Shown here piece by piece: positions 1 to 11,360 of a DNA stretch of 64,000 nucleotides (position 1 is its first letter; each line of letters starts with the position of its first letter). The notes under the pieces are model-generated. The model had not been told where the DNA came from, ran no database searches, and was given only the letters and a program-made list of their open reading frames with translations. This DNA comes from Pagrus major (lineage: Eukaryota > Chordata > Actinopteri > Spariformes > Sparidae), in the NCBI RefSeq assembly GCF_040436345.1, contig NC_133224.1, positions 8,114,741 to 8,178,740 on the forward strand, read 5' to 3'. The translations under genes were made by a program, and so were the position numbers.

Positions 1-1703
1 TCTGAGGGCAGGTGAATCCCTCCTGGTCTCAGGGCAGAAGTTGTCTGAGGGCAGGTGAATCTCTCCTGGTCTCAGGGCAGAAGTTGTCTGAGGGCAGGTG
101 AATCCCTCCTGGTCTCAGGGCAGAAGTCGTATTTTTCTGTTTTAAGGCAACATAGTTGGAAAGAAGGGAGTCAATTGTCTCCTCTGGTCTCAGGGCAGAA
201 GTTGTCTGAGGGCAGGTGAATCTCTCCTGGTCTCAGGGCAGAAGTTGTCTGAGGGCAGGTGAATCCCTCCTGGTCTCAGGGCAGAAGTTGTATTTTTCTG
301 TTTTAGGGCAACATAGTTGGACAAAAGGGAGTCAACTGTCTCCTCTGGTCTCAGGGCAGAAGTTGTCTGAGGGCAGGTGAATCTCTCCTGGTCTCAGGGC
401 AGAAGTTGTATTTTTCTGTTTTAAGGCAACATAGTTGGAAAGAAGGGAGTCAACTGTCTCCTCTGGTCTCAGGGCAGAAGTTGTCTGAGGGCAGGTGAAT
501 CTCTCCTGGTCTCAGGGCAGAAGTTGTATTTTTCTGTTTTAAGGCAACATAGTTGGACAAAAGGGAGTCAACTGTCTCCTCTGGTCTCAGGGCAGAAGTT
601 GTCTGAGGGCAGGTGAATCTCTCCTGGTCTCAGGGCAGAAGTTGTATTTTTCTGTTTTAAGGCAACATAGTTGGAAAGAAGGGAGTCAACTGTCTCCTCT
701 GGTCTCAGGGCAGAAGTTGTCTGAGGGCAGGTGAATCTCTCCTGGTCTCAGGGCAGAAGTTGTATTTTTCTGTTTTAAGGCAACATAGTTGGACAAAAGG
801 GAGTCAACTGTCTCCTCTGGTCTCAGGGCAGAAGTTGTCTGAGGGCAGGTGAATCTCTCCTGGTCTCAGGGCAGAAGTTGTATTTTTCTGTTTTAAGGCA
901 ACATAGTTGGAAAGAAGGGAGTCAACTGTCTCCTCTGGTCTCAGGGCAGAAGTTGTCTGAGGGCAGGTGAATCTCTCCTGGTCTCAGGGCAGAAGTTGTC
1001 TGAGGGCAGGTGAATCCCTCCTGGTCTCAGGGCAGAAGTTGTCTGAGGGCAGGTGAATCTCTCTTAAAACAGGTGAATCTCTCCTGGTCTCAGGGCAGAA
1101 GTTGTCTGAGGGCAGGTGAATCCCTCCTGGTCTCAGGGCAGAAGTTGTATTTTTCTGTTTTAGGGCAACATAGTTGGACAAAAGGGAGTCAACTGTCTCC
1201 TCTGGTCTCAGGGCAGAAGTTGTCTGAGGGCAGGTGAATCTCTCCTGGTCTCAGGGCAGAAGTTGTATTTTTCTGTTTTAAGGCAACATAGTTGGAAAGA
1301 AGGGAGTCAACTGTCTCCTCTGGTCTCAGGGCAGAAGTCGTCTGAGGGCAGGTGAATCTCTCCTGGTCTCAGGGCAGAAGTTGTCTGAAGGCAGGTGAAT
1401 CCCTCCTGGTCTCAGGGCAGAAGTTGTATTTTTCTGTTTTAAGGCAACATAGTTGGACAAAAGGGAGTCAACTGTCTCCTCTGGTCTCAGGGCAGAAGTT
1501 GTCTGAGGGCAGATGAATCTCTCCTGGTCTCAGGGCAGAAGTTGTATTTTTCTGTTTTAAGGCAACATAGTTGGAAAGAAGGGAGTCAACTGTCTCCTCT
1601 GGTCTCAGGGCAGAAGTTGTCTGAGGGCAGGTGAATCTCTCCTGGTCTCAGGGCAGAAGTTGTCTGAGGGCAGGTGAATCTCTCCTGCTCTCAGGACAGA
1701 AGT

Positions 1704-2125
1704 GGTAAGTGGTATTATCTTTTGTTTTATATTTATCTGATGGGTGCGGTAGTCTAGTTTTCGTGGCTTTGTTTCAATTAGGTTTAGTTGTTTCTTTGAG
1801 TCAGGGTAGAGGGTTAGCCCCCAGATCTGACGGCCCTGGTGGGTTGGTCTGGGAGGCTGCCCTTCTTTTGTTTATTTTGGCCGGCCCATCACTTTCAAGC
1901 ATGACAGTGAACAAGGTCGATTGAACTTTTTAAAATTATTTTCAATGAAGAAAAAAATGGTCTCAGGGCAGAATTTCTGTTTTTCTGTTTTAAGGCAACA
2001 TAGATGGAAAAAAGGGAGTCAACTGTCTCCTCTGGTCTCAGGGCAGAAGTTGTTTTGTAGGATTTTCCTCATGGTTGTTTAGTCTCATCTGGTCCCAGGG
2101 CAGAGACCATTATTTCTCACAATTT
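1704..2125. repeat. Satellite-embedded module, copy 1 (5' truncated)
   Basis: This is a non-tandem block beginning at ggtattatcttttg and ending at the cacaatttt that joins the next A unit. It matches copies 2 and 3 almost base for base, but lacks the roughly 80 bp 5' part starting at cactaggctttgtctc. It contains diverged pieces of the array phrase (ggtctcagggcagaa), so module and array share ancestry. Confidence 0.85.
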
Positions 2126-4771
2126 TGTCTGAGGGCAGGTGAATCCCTCCTGGTCTCAGGGCAGAAGTTGTATTTTTCTGTTTTAAGGCAACGTAGTTGG
2201 ACAAAAGGGAGTCAACTGTCTCCTCTGGTCTCAGGGCAGAAGTTGTCTGAGGGCAGGTGAATCTCTCCTGGTCTCAGGGCAGAAGTTGTCTGAGGGCAGG
2301 TGAATCCCTCCTGGTCTCAGGGCAGAAGTTGTCTGAGGGCAGGTGAATCTCTCCTGGTCTCAGGGCAGAAGTTGTCTGAGGGCAGGTGAATCCCTCCTGG
2401 TCTCAGGGCAGAAGTTGTATTTTTCTGTTTTAAGGCAACATAGTTGGAAAGAAGGAAGTCAACTGTCTCCTCTGGTCTCAGGGCAGAAGTTGTCTGAGGG
2501 CAGGTGAATCCCTCCTGGTCTCAGGGCAGAAGTTGTATTTTTCTGTTTTAAGGCAACATAGTTGGACAAAAGGGAGTCAACTGTCTCCTCTGGTCTCAGG
2601 GCAGAAGTTGTCTGAGGGCAGGTGAATCCCTCCTGGTCTCAGGGCAGAAGTTGTCTGAGGGCAGGTGAATCTCTCCTGGTCTCAGGGCAGAAGTTGTATT
2701 TTTCTGTTTTAAGGCAACATAGTTGGACAAAAGGGAGTCAACTGTCTCCTCTGGTCTCAGGGCAGAAGTTGTCTGAGGGCAGGTGAATCCCTCCTGGTCT
2801 CAGGGCAGAAGTTGTATTTTTCTGTTTTTAGGCAACATAGTTGGAAAGAAGGGAGTCAACTGTCTCCTCTGGTCTCAGGGCAGAAGTTGTCTGAGGGCAG
2901 GTGACTCTCTCCTGGTCTCAGGGCAGAAGTTGTCTGAGGGCAGGTGAATCTCTCCTGGTCTCAGGGCAGAAGTTGTCTGAGGGCAGGTGAATCCCTCCTG
3001 GTCTCAGGGCAGAAGTTGTATTTTTCTGTTTTAAGGCAACGTAGTTGGACAAAAGGGAGTCAACTGTCTCCTCTGGTCTCAGGGCAGAAGTTGTCTGAGG
3101 GCAGGTGAATCCCTCCTGGTCTCAGGGCAGAAGTTGTCTGAGGGCAGGTGAATCTCTCCTGGTCTCAGGGCAGAAGTTGTCTGAGGGCAGGTGAATCCCT
3201 CCTGGTCTCAGGGCAGAAGTTGTATTTTTCTGTTTTAAGGCAACATAGTTGGAAAGAAGGGAGTCAACTGTCTCCTCTGGTCTCAGGGCAGAAGTTGTCT
3301 GAGGGCAGGTGAATCCCTCCTGGTCTCAGGGCAGAAGTTGTATTTTTCTGTTTTAAGGCAACATAGTTGGACAAAAGGGAGTCAACTGTCTCCTCTGGTC
3401 TCAGGGCAGAAGTTGTCTGAGGGCAGGTGAATCCCTCCTGGTCTCAGGGCAGAAGTTGTCTGAGGGCAGGTGAATCTCTCCTGGTCTCAGGGCAGAAGTT
3501 GTATTTTTCTGTTTTAAGGCAACATAGTTGGAAAGAAGGGAGTCAACTGTCTCCTCTGGTCTCAGGGCAGAAGTTGTCTGAGGGCAGGTGAATCTCTCCT
3601 GGTCTCAGGGCAGAAGTTGTCTGAGGGCAGGTGAATCTCTCCTGGTCTCAGGGCAGAAGTTGTCTGAGGGCAGGTGAATCCCTCCTGGTCTCAGGGCAGA
3701 AGTTGTATTTTTCTGTTTTAAGGCAACATAGTTGGACAAAAGGGAGTCAACTGTCTCCTCTGGTCTCAGGGCAGAAGTTGTCTGAGGGCAGGTGAATCCC
3801 TCCTGGTCTCAGGGCAGAAGTTGTCTGAGGGCAGGTGAATCCCTCCTGGTCTCAGGGCAGAAGTTGTCTGAGGGCAGGTGAATCTCTCCTGGTCTCAGGG
3901 CAGAAGTCGTATTTTTCTGTTTTAAGGCAACATAGTTGGAAAGAAGGGAGTCAACTGTCTCCTCTGGTCTCAGGGCAGAAGTTGTCTGAGGGCAGGTGAA
4001 TCTCTCCTGGTCTCAGGGCAGAAGTTGTATTTTTCTGTTTTAAGGCAACATAGTTGGACAAAAGGGAGTCAACTGTCTCCTCTGGTCTCAGGGCAGAAGT
4101 TGTCTGAGGGCAGGTGAATCTCTCCTGGTCTCAGGGCAGAAGTTGTATTTTTCTATTTTAAGGCAACATAGTTGGAAAGAAGGGAGTCAACTGTCTCCTC
4201 TGGTCTCAGGGCAGAAGTTGTCTGAGGGCAGGTGAATCTCTCCTGGTCTCAGGGCAGAAGTTGTCTGAGGGCAGGTGAATCCCTCCTGGTCTCAGGGCAG
4301 AAGTTGTCTGAGGGCAGGTGAATCTCTCCTGGTCTCAGGGCAGAAGTTGTCTGAGGGCAGGTGAATCCCTCCTGGTCTCAGGGCAGAAGTCGTATTTTTC
4401 TGTTTTAAGGCAACATAGTTGGAAAGAAGGGAGTCAATTGTCTCCTCTGGTCTCAGGGCAGAAGTTGTCTGAGGGCAGGTGAATCTCTCCTGGTCTCAGG
4501 GCAGAAGTTGTCTGAGGGCAGGTGAATCCCTCCTGGTCTCAGGGCAGAAGTTGTATTTTTCTGTTTTAGGGCAACATAGTTGGACAAAAGGGAGTCAACT
4601 GTCTCCTCTGGTCTCAGGGCAGAAGTTGTCTGAGGGCAGGTGAATCTCTCCTGGTCTCAGGGCAGAAGTTGTATTTTTCTGTTTTAAGGCAACATAGTTG
4701 GACAAAAGGGAGTCAACTGTCTCCTCTGGTCTCAGGGCAGAAGTCGTCTGAGGGCAGGTGAATCTCTCCTG

Positions 4772-5272
4772 GTCTCAGGGCACTAGGCTTTGTCTCTCAC
4801 TCTCTCTATTCCACCTGACCAGAGAAGCAGTCAGTCAGCCTGGAGGTTGGCTGTGGTATTATCTTTTGTTTTATATTTATCTGATGGGTGCGGTAGTCTA
4901 GTTTTCGTGGCTTTGTTTCAATTAGGTTTAGTTGTTTCTTTGAGTCAGGGTAGAGGGTTAGCCCCCAGATCTGACGGCCCTGGTGGGTTGGTCTGGGAGG
5001 ATGCCCTTCTTTTGTTTATTTTGGCCTGCCCATCACTTTCAAGCATGACAGTGAACAAGGTCGATTGAACTTTTTAAAATTATTTTCAATGAAGAAAAAA
5101 ATGGTCTCAGGGCAGAATTTCTGTTTTTCTGTTTTAAGGCAACATAGATGGAAAAAAGGGAGTCAACTGTCTCCTCTGGTCTCAGGGCAGAAGTTGTTTT
5201 GTAGGATTTTCCTCATGGTTGTTTAGTCTCATCTGGTCCCAGGGCAGAGACCATTATTTCTCACAATTTTGT
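4772..5272. repeat. Satellite-embedded module, copy 2
   Basis: This is the full-length form of the module. It starts at gggcactaggctttgtc, joined directly to an A unit, and ends at cacaatttt before the next A unit. Its internal landmark ggtattatct lies 3,144 bp from the same landmark in copy 1. The first ~300 bp of array after copies 1 and 2 have the same order of A and B units, which points to duplication of the module together with its flanking array. Confidence 0.85.
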
Positions 5273-6443
5273 CTGAGGGCAGGTGAATCCCTCCTGGTCT
5301 CAGGGCAGAAGTTGTATTTTTCTGTTTTAAGGCAACGTAGTTGGACAAAAGGGAGTCAACTGTCTCCTCTGGTCTCAGGGCAGAAGTTGTCTGAGGGCAG
5401 GTGAATCTCTCCTGGTCTCAGGGCAGAAGTTGTCTGAGGGCAGGTGAATCCCTCCTGGTCTCAGGGCAGAAGTTGTCTGAGGGCAGGTGAATCTCTCCTG
5501 GTCTCAGGGCAGAAGTTGTCTGAGGGCAGGTGAATCCCTCCTGGTCTCAGGGCAGAAGTTGTATTTTTCTGTTTTAGGGCAACATAGTTGGACAAAAGGG
5601 AGTCAACTGTCTCCTCTGGTCTCAGGGCAGAAGTTGTCTGAGGGCAGGTGAATCTCTCCTGGTCTCAGGGCAGAAGTTGTATTTTTCTGTTTTAAGGCAA
5701 CATAGTTGGAAAGAAGGGAGTCAACTGTCTCCTCTGGTCTCAGGGCAGAAGTCGTCTGAGGGCAGGTGAATCTCTCCTGGTCTCAGGGCAGAAGTTGTCT
5801 GAGGGCAGGTGAATCCCTCCTGGTCTCAGGGCAGAAGTTGTATTTTTCTGTTTTAAGGCAACATAGTTGGACAAAAGGGAGTCAACTGTCTCCTCTGGTC
5901 TCAGGGCAGAAGTTGTCTGAGGGCAGATGAATCTCTCCTGGTCTCAGGGCAGAAGTTGTATTTTTCTGTTTTAAGGCAACATAGTTGGAAAGAAGGGAGT
6001 CAACTGTCTCCTCTGGTCTCAGGGCAGAAGTTGTCTGAGGGCAGGTGAATCTCTCCTGGTCTCAGGGCAGAAGTTGTCTGAGGGCAGGTGAATCTCTCCT
6101 GGTCTCAGGGCAGAAGTTGTCTGAGGGCAGGTGAATCTCTCCTGCTCTCAGGACAGAAGTTGTCTGAGGGCAGGTGAATCCCTCCTGGTCTCAGGGCAGA
6201 AGTCGTATTTTTCTGTTTTAAGGCAACATAGTTAGAAAGAAGGGAGTCAACTGTCTCCTCTGGTCTCAGGGCAGAAGTTGTCTGAGGGCAGGTGAATCTC
6301 TCCTGGTCTCAGGGCAGAAGTTGTCTGAGGGCAGGTGAATCTCTCCTGGTCTCAGGGCAGAAGTTGTCTGAGGGCAGGTGAATCTCTCCTGGTCTCAGGG
6401 CAGAAGTCGTATTTTTCTGTTTTAAGGCAACGTAGTTGGACAA

Positions 6444-7740
6444 TTCTCATTATTGGAGTTTTAAGACTTTTTAAAGCTGCTGTTCATGTTCAACATTGTC
6501 ACTGTTCACCCACTTCATTCTGCTACATTATGAAATTACATACATTGCACTATATATTGCTTAATATTGTAAGTGAATGGAATACAAATATATATATATT
6601 AAAGCTAAACATTTAAAGAATATCAAAGCCATGCAAAATAATGATTTTATCCTAACCTTCCAGAGCTTTGATAATAAAGGTGTGGATAAATCACCACTTC
6701 TTCATGAGAAATATAACACTTAACACTTGAAAATAGTTCCACATAGTAAGGTAGTTCATATTACATCTTTAATCAGCATCATAAACTACGGATATCTGAC
6801 AAAATCGGCCTCTAACCAAAAGGAATGTAATAAAAGTCAGATGGTGTAACCGGTTACACCATTTGACATTTCAATTTAAATTAAATTTAACAGGCATTAT
6901 GATGGACACCTATGTAAGCACATGGCCTTAGATTTTAAACACATTTTTTAAAATAAATACTTATTTTTACAATTATTATGAATGATAAATGTTTTTCTGG
7001 GGTCATACTATTTGACATGTAACCCTAAGCACACCTGACCACACCCTAAAAATGTCAAATTATCAAGATTTCAAAGAGTTACTAACCTCATCATGCAGCA
7101 GTTAGGCTAATCAGGGGTCCTTCTCTGTGATATAATTTCCTGTCACATGGTCTTCTTGCACAAATTAACAAAATGGCTCCTTGAATGTTGGTTACACGAC
7201 CTTGACACTTTAGGAAGTTGACTTGACAGACACAATTCCCCAAATTAATTATAATATTCAGAACAATGGTGTTCCATTTATTTTATTCATTATTAAACAA
7301 CACAAATGTAAGATTATGCCAAACTAGTTGATAGGTGAAATTCTCAATAAAACACCCTTTTTTGAACAAGTTAAACTATTTAGTACGAAGTTTTTATGGT
7401 TACATCTCATTGACATTTTTGCCATTATCCCCTGAATATTCTCTGAGAATTGATTAAATCCAGAAATTTTAGATGAGGTCTTCAAAAAGAGAATGTATGC
7501 AAGTAATTTGTACGTTTATTTTCAAATTTTAACCTTTTTTTAAATTCAACTGAACCATAATATGTAATGATGTCGGGGATTGCACTACAGTCAGTCTCTC
7601 TGAGACAATTTTGTGTTAAATGACTCTGTTACATGCTCCCCCTCTGCTGGCCAGGATGTGCCACTGTGGCTGATGCTTGGCCTCCTGCCTTTCCAGGTGA
7701 TAGCTGTCTGGCTGATTAGGAATAACCAATAAGAGAGGGT
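6444..7740. other. AT-rich unique stretch, no gene seen
   Basis: There is no open frame with recognisable similarity and no spliced model. Two structures stand out: a perfect 22-bp palindrome at 6,841-6,862, and the left member of a ~42-bp direct repeat at about 7,516-7,557 whose partner lies at about 8,230-8,272. A CCAAT-like element lies just before the third module copy. Confidence 0.6.
6841..6862. repeat. Perfect 22-bp palindrome
   Basis: The half-site atggtgtaacc is followed at once by its exact reverse complement, with no spacer. Symmetry stops at the next base on each side. Function is unknown; a dimeric DNA-binding site and a chance palindrome are both possible. Confidence 0.8.
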
Positions 7741-8230
7741 AGGGCACTAGGCTTTGTCTCTCACTCTCTCCATTCCACCTGACCAGAGAAGCAATCAGTC
7801 AGCCTGGAGGTTGGCTGTGGTATTATCTTTTGTTTTATATTTATCTGATGGGTGCGGTAGTCTAGTTTTCGTGGCTTTGTTTCAATTAGGTTTAGTTGTT
7901 TCTTTGAGTCAGGGTAGAGGGTTAGCCCCCAGATCTGACGGCCCTGGTGGGTTGGTCTGGGAGGCTGCCCTTCTTTTGTTTATTTTGGCCGGCCCATCAG
8001 TTTCAAGCATGACAGTGAACAAGGTCAATTGAACTTTTTAAAATTATTTTCAATGAAGAAAAAAATGGTCTCAGGGCAGAATTCGTGTTTTTCTGTTTTA
8101 AGGCAACGTAGTTGGAAAAAAGAAGTCAACTGTCTCCTCTGGTCTCAGGGCAGAAGTTGTTTTGTAGGATTTTCCTCATGGTTGTTTAGTCTCATCTGGT
8201 CCCAGGGCAGAGACCATTGTTTCCCACAAT
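7741..8230. repeat. Module copy 3, outside the tandem array
   Basis: This is the same module as at 4,772-5,272 (gggcactaggctttgtctc through the cacaatttt junction), but flanked by unique DNA instead of A/B units. Its 3' edge runs into a 42-bp sequence (attttaacc, then poly-T, then aaattcaactgaacc) that also occurs about 710 bp upstream at 7,516-7,557. It may be the unexpanded form from which the array modules arose, or a copy moved out of the array. Confidence 0.8.
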
Positions 8231-8290
8231 TTTCAAATTTTAACCTTTTTTTTAAATTCAACTGAACCATAAGAACACAAAAAAAGTTGC

Positions 8291-8298
8291 GTCACGTC
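8291..8298. repeat. Target site duplication, left (gtcacgtc)
   Basis: These 8 bp are repeated exactly at 9,723-9,730, immediately outside the inverted termini of the element between them. An 8-bp duplication is the hAT superfamily signature. Confidence 0.93.
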
Positions 8299-9722
8299 TA
8301 GGGATGTAACGGTTACCGGTGTCACGGTAAACCACGGTAACATTCCCGACGATGAAGGTTACCGTTTATGTTTTAATTACCATGGTAACCGCCGCGGTCG
8401 ATAACCACGGTGTGGAAAACTCGCGAGATACTTTATCCAAGTCTCCCTACGCAGGCGCAGCGTGCAACGTGCGCTTGTTATGTAGTGAAGAAGACATGGC
8501 GGAGGGAGGACGTGATAGTAGCGGCCCTCAAGGCATTTTTCCGCCTTCAAAGAGAACCAAATCTGAAGTCTGGGCGTATTTTGGTTATTATAAGAATGCT
8601 CAGGGACAGCTGGTCGACGATGGCAGCCGTATCTGCAGGAGCTGCAAGAAGAAAGTTGTTGCGAGGGGCGGCAACACATCCAATTTACTTACTCATTTGC
8701 GCGACCATCGCCCTCAACTGTTCAGCGAATGCAAGGTAAATTAACCTTAAGCTCAGGTGAATGATGTGTGTATGTCGAGTTTTCTCTGTCTAATTTGCTG
8801 TTGTCACTAATGCAAACTGACCAGATAGTGGTATAACTGAACGAAGTTGATCCGTGATTTGGCACGTTATCTGAAACGCTTATTAATTGTAGATTTCACT
8901 TTTTAAAGTTGACCTAATAATTCCCCAAATATTGATGCAGAGCTGCTGTGAGGAGGATTTGAGACAAACACGTACTGGGTGGACTGAGTTAGTGAATGCA
9001 AACTGACTGAGATGACTGACTTTCATCTCAGCTCCGTTCACCGGAGCAGCGTCTACCTGTGGCTCAGCAGCCATTTGACCAATCAGATTGACCGAGTCCA
9101 TTGACAACAGACGAGCAAGCAGACAGAGACAGACAGCCAATATATATAGAAGTAATATCAGAAATATATAATACTTGTGGATTATTTGTAGAATAGACTA
9201 TATATAAAGAATAATCTGAAATGGTGAATATAACAAGTGTCTAGATAGAGATAAGAGCCAAAATAGTGTTCATAATTAATTCAACAATAATCCTTTTTGT
9301 TTTGATCTAAAAAATTATCCAACCTGTTTCTCACAAAAGTGACATGATCTAGATTGTGAGTTTTGTGATCTGTTGGTTGCACCCTTAGTATTAAGTAACA
9401 ATGACAGTAATAATTAATAATGACATTTTCTATTCATTTTTTTCACAGAGAGGGTCTGCTACTGCCAGTACATCTCATTCTACCTCTGTAACACAGACAT
9501 TACAGGACGCGTTTCAAAAACAGGCTGCTTATACCCTAAGCCTTTTAATATATAATAAATCTATTTAAATATAAATCTTGGTGAAATTATTTCAATTTAT
9601 CAGTGTATCAGTGTTTTTTCAACATTTTGAAGACATTTTAAAAATACCGCGGTATACCGATAACCGTGATAATTTTGGTCACTATTACCGTGGTGTGAAA
9701 TTTTCATACCGTTACATCCCTA
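8299..9722 (+). mobile_element. Internally deleted hAT transposon with BED finger exon
   Basis: The element is 1,424 bp. Its terminal inverted repeats begin TAGGGATGTAACGG at the left and end with the complement CCGTTACATCCCTA at the right; further ccgcggtata/taccgtggt-like sequence extends the symmetry inward. Perfect 8-bp duplications (gtcacgtc) flank it, so insertion is recent. It keeps a BED zinc-finger exon and one short downstream exon but no hAT transposase catalytic or dimerisation region, so it should be non-autonomous and depend on a full-length relative. Confidence 0.93.
8496..9568 (+). CDS. BED-type zinc finger protein remnant of hAT transposase (two exons)
   Basis: Exon 1 is 8,496-8,735 and exon 2 is 9,449-9,568, joined in phase at GCAAG|gtaaat and tttcacag|AGAGGG, giving 119 aa. 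Residues about 22-71 form a BED finger: SEVWAYFGYY, then CRSC, then HLRDH, the Cys2/His pattern seen in ZBED1-like and hAT transposases. After the finger comes a Ser/Thr-rich linker (SATASTSHSTSVTQTL) and then a stop, where full-length relatives continue for several hundred residues. Such a product could bind the element's DNA without cutting it. Expression is not shown; this may simply be a truncated transposase frame. Confidence 0.75.
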
Positions 9723-9730
9723 GTCACGTC
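9723..9730. repeat. Target site duplication, right (gtcacgtc)
   Basis: This is an exact copy of the 8 bp at 8,291-8,298 and abuts the right terminal inverted repeat of the hAT element. Confidence 0.93.
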
Positions 9731-10299
9731 ATTGACCCTAATATGTATTCAAAAACTAGAACTAAACTAAAAACTAGATTATTAATTATTAGAGCATTGC
9801 ATTGAAGCTCACCATGTTTTGCACCCTGCTCCACCTAGTGTGTAATTAAAAATTCACCATAAGAATGAATAGAACTGAGACAATATTAATGTTAAAATTG
9901 CAAATCTATGATTTGGTCTTTGGCTTCTGAACTGGTGAAACAAAAACACTAATAAGAAGTCACCTTGGCCTGTGGCAAACTGTGATGGCCATTTTTCACT
10001 AATTTCTGATAATACTGTATTTTTAACTCCAATTATTTGACAGTTACTAGTTAGTTTTTCAGAGGCTTTTTTTTAAAGCAGATGAATCAAGTTTTAGAAA
10101 TACTTGTCAGTAAAAAAGATGCAATTCAACATCCTCCAAATGCAAATTAGGGCTACAGAACATGGTAGAAAGATAAGTTATTACAATTTCAATATGATTC
10201 ACAAGCAGTATGAATTTAGGAACAAGAGGTACAGCACACTGTACATAAGGTAGACATTATGATGTAATACCAAAAAGTCATAATCATTTAGGATTTTGT
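9731..10299. other. Intergenic, nothing recognised
   Basis: AT-rich sequence without a supported frame, repeat terminus or RNA gene that I can identify. Confidence 0.6.
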
Positions 10300-11068
10300 T
10301 TAATGTTCTCCAACGACTGCTCCTTTTGAAGAGCCTCTACAGAGGGGCAGTAAACTATTCCTTTGTACTGGCTGTGTCCAGTCTCTGCAATTCGTAACTG
10401 CCCACATTTCTTGCATGTGTTGTGCTGCACTTTGCGGGTCAGTTTTCGGACATGAGATCCCATCTAGATACTGTGTCACCCCCTTTCTTTTTGGGACTAC
10501 AGTGGATGTCACAGAGCCTGATGAAGATCATCTCAAGTAGGCGGCAGCAATCTGGCCACTGGGCAATTGGGGCAGGGGTGGTGAGAGCATGCTTCTTCAC
10601 ACTCACTACCCCTGGAGTGAACTCCTGTCTTTTTTTGGGAGAACAGAACCTTCCTGTGTCCATCCTGCTCTGATGCCTGGCAGCGAACACCACCCTCTGC
10701 TTGTCATAGTCCAGCAGGTTCTGCCAAAGAGCAACAATATTGCTCACCTTAGCAGAGGGAACAAAACGGCACATTAGAAGACAAAAACATGCAAGTGTGA
10801 ACATGCATGACAAGACATAGAGGAAATGTAGCAAAACAATAAAAGCTCCTGACCTGCTGGTTTGTGAGGACAAGAGAATGTTGGTTCCTCAGCTCAACCA
10901 GACACTCTGCCAAGCTATCAACCCTATCCAAGCCTGGCACACCAGAGTCATCCACAGCCTGCAATACGAAACAAGGGGAAAAAAATGAAATGAGCAACAC
11001 AATCTGAGGACAGTAAAATGGGATACAGTGATTTTATTTCTTTAAACTTTATTATGTATTTACATACC

Positions 11069-11360
11069 CTGGACTCGTCAGGTGATGCTGAATCCTGGGA
11101 GGAGGCAGCAACCAGGGAGGAAGTAGCAGGCCGCGAGGTGGAAGCAACCATAGAGGAGGTGGCAGGCTGCTGGGTGGCAGCAACATGGGAAGGGGCAGCA
11201 GGCTGTGAGGTGGCAGCAACAATGGTAGAGGCAGCAGGCTGTGAGCTGGCAGCAACCAGAGAGGACGTGACGGGCTGTGAGGAGGCAGCAGCCAGGGAGG
11301 AAGCAGGAGGTACCGAGGAGGGACAGGAGGAGAAACTTGGACCATCAAGGAGACTTGACA
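11069..11360 (-). repeat. Ser/Ala-rich imperfect peptide repeats
   Basis: Within the decayed gene, the minus frame encodes about nine imperfect copies of a 10-11 residue phrase of the type SSLVAASSQPA/T. At DNA level this is a ~30-33 bp minisatellite (ggcagcaac with g/a-rich spacers). Such low-complexity tails vary in copy number between paralogues. Confidence 0.7.

Larger units (their letters stand above)
1..6443. repeat. Complex tandem satellite of interleaved 43-bp and 75-bp units
   Basis: The stretch is built from two units. Unit A (43 bp) starts gtctgagggcaggtgaat and ends ggtctcagggcagaagtt, with a ctctcc/ccctcc variant in the middle. Unit B (75 bp) starts gtatttttctgttttaaggc, has a ggaaagaag/ggacaaaag variant, and ends in the same ~23 bp as unit A. 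The units alternate irregularly (one to four A per B). Two modules (about 1,704-2,125 and 4,772-5,272) split the array into three blocks. The left end is outside the window; the right end breaks off inside a B unit at about 6,443. All frames through it are repeat-encoded and I do not regard them as genes. Confidence 0.95.

Noticed and set aside
4790-5068. 92-aa hydrophobic open frame in the satellite module, also present at 1,709-1,924 and 7,754-8,032
   Set aside because: The three copies are near-identical at DNA level, so frame retention follows from recent duplication. There is no domain, no third-position bias visible, and copy 1 lacks the start region.
1-6443. CRISPR-like or protein-repeat reading of the array
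   Set aside because: There are no unique spacers between repeats, the units share ends, and the context is vertebrate. Frames through it (for example QGRSCLRAGESLL) are satellite translations.
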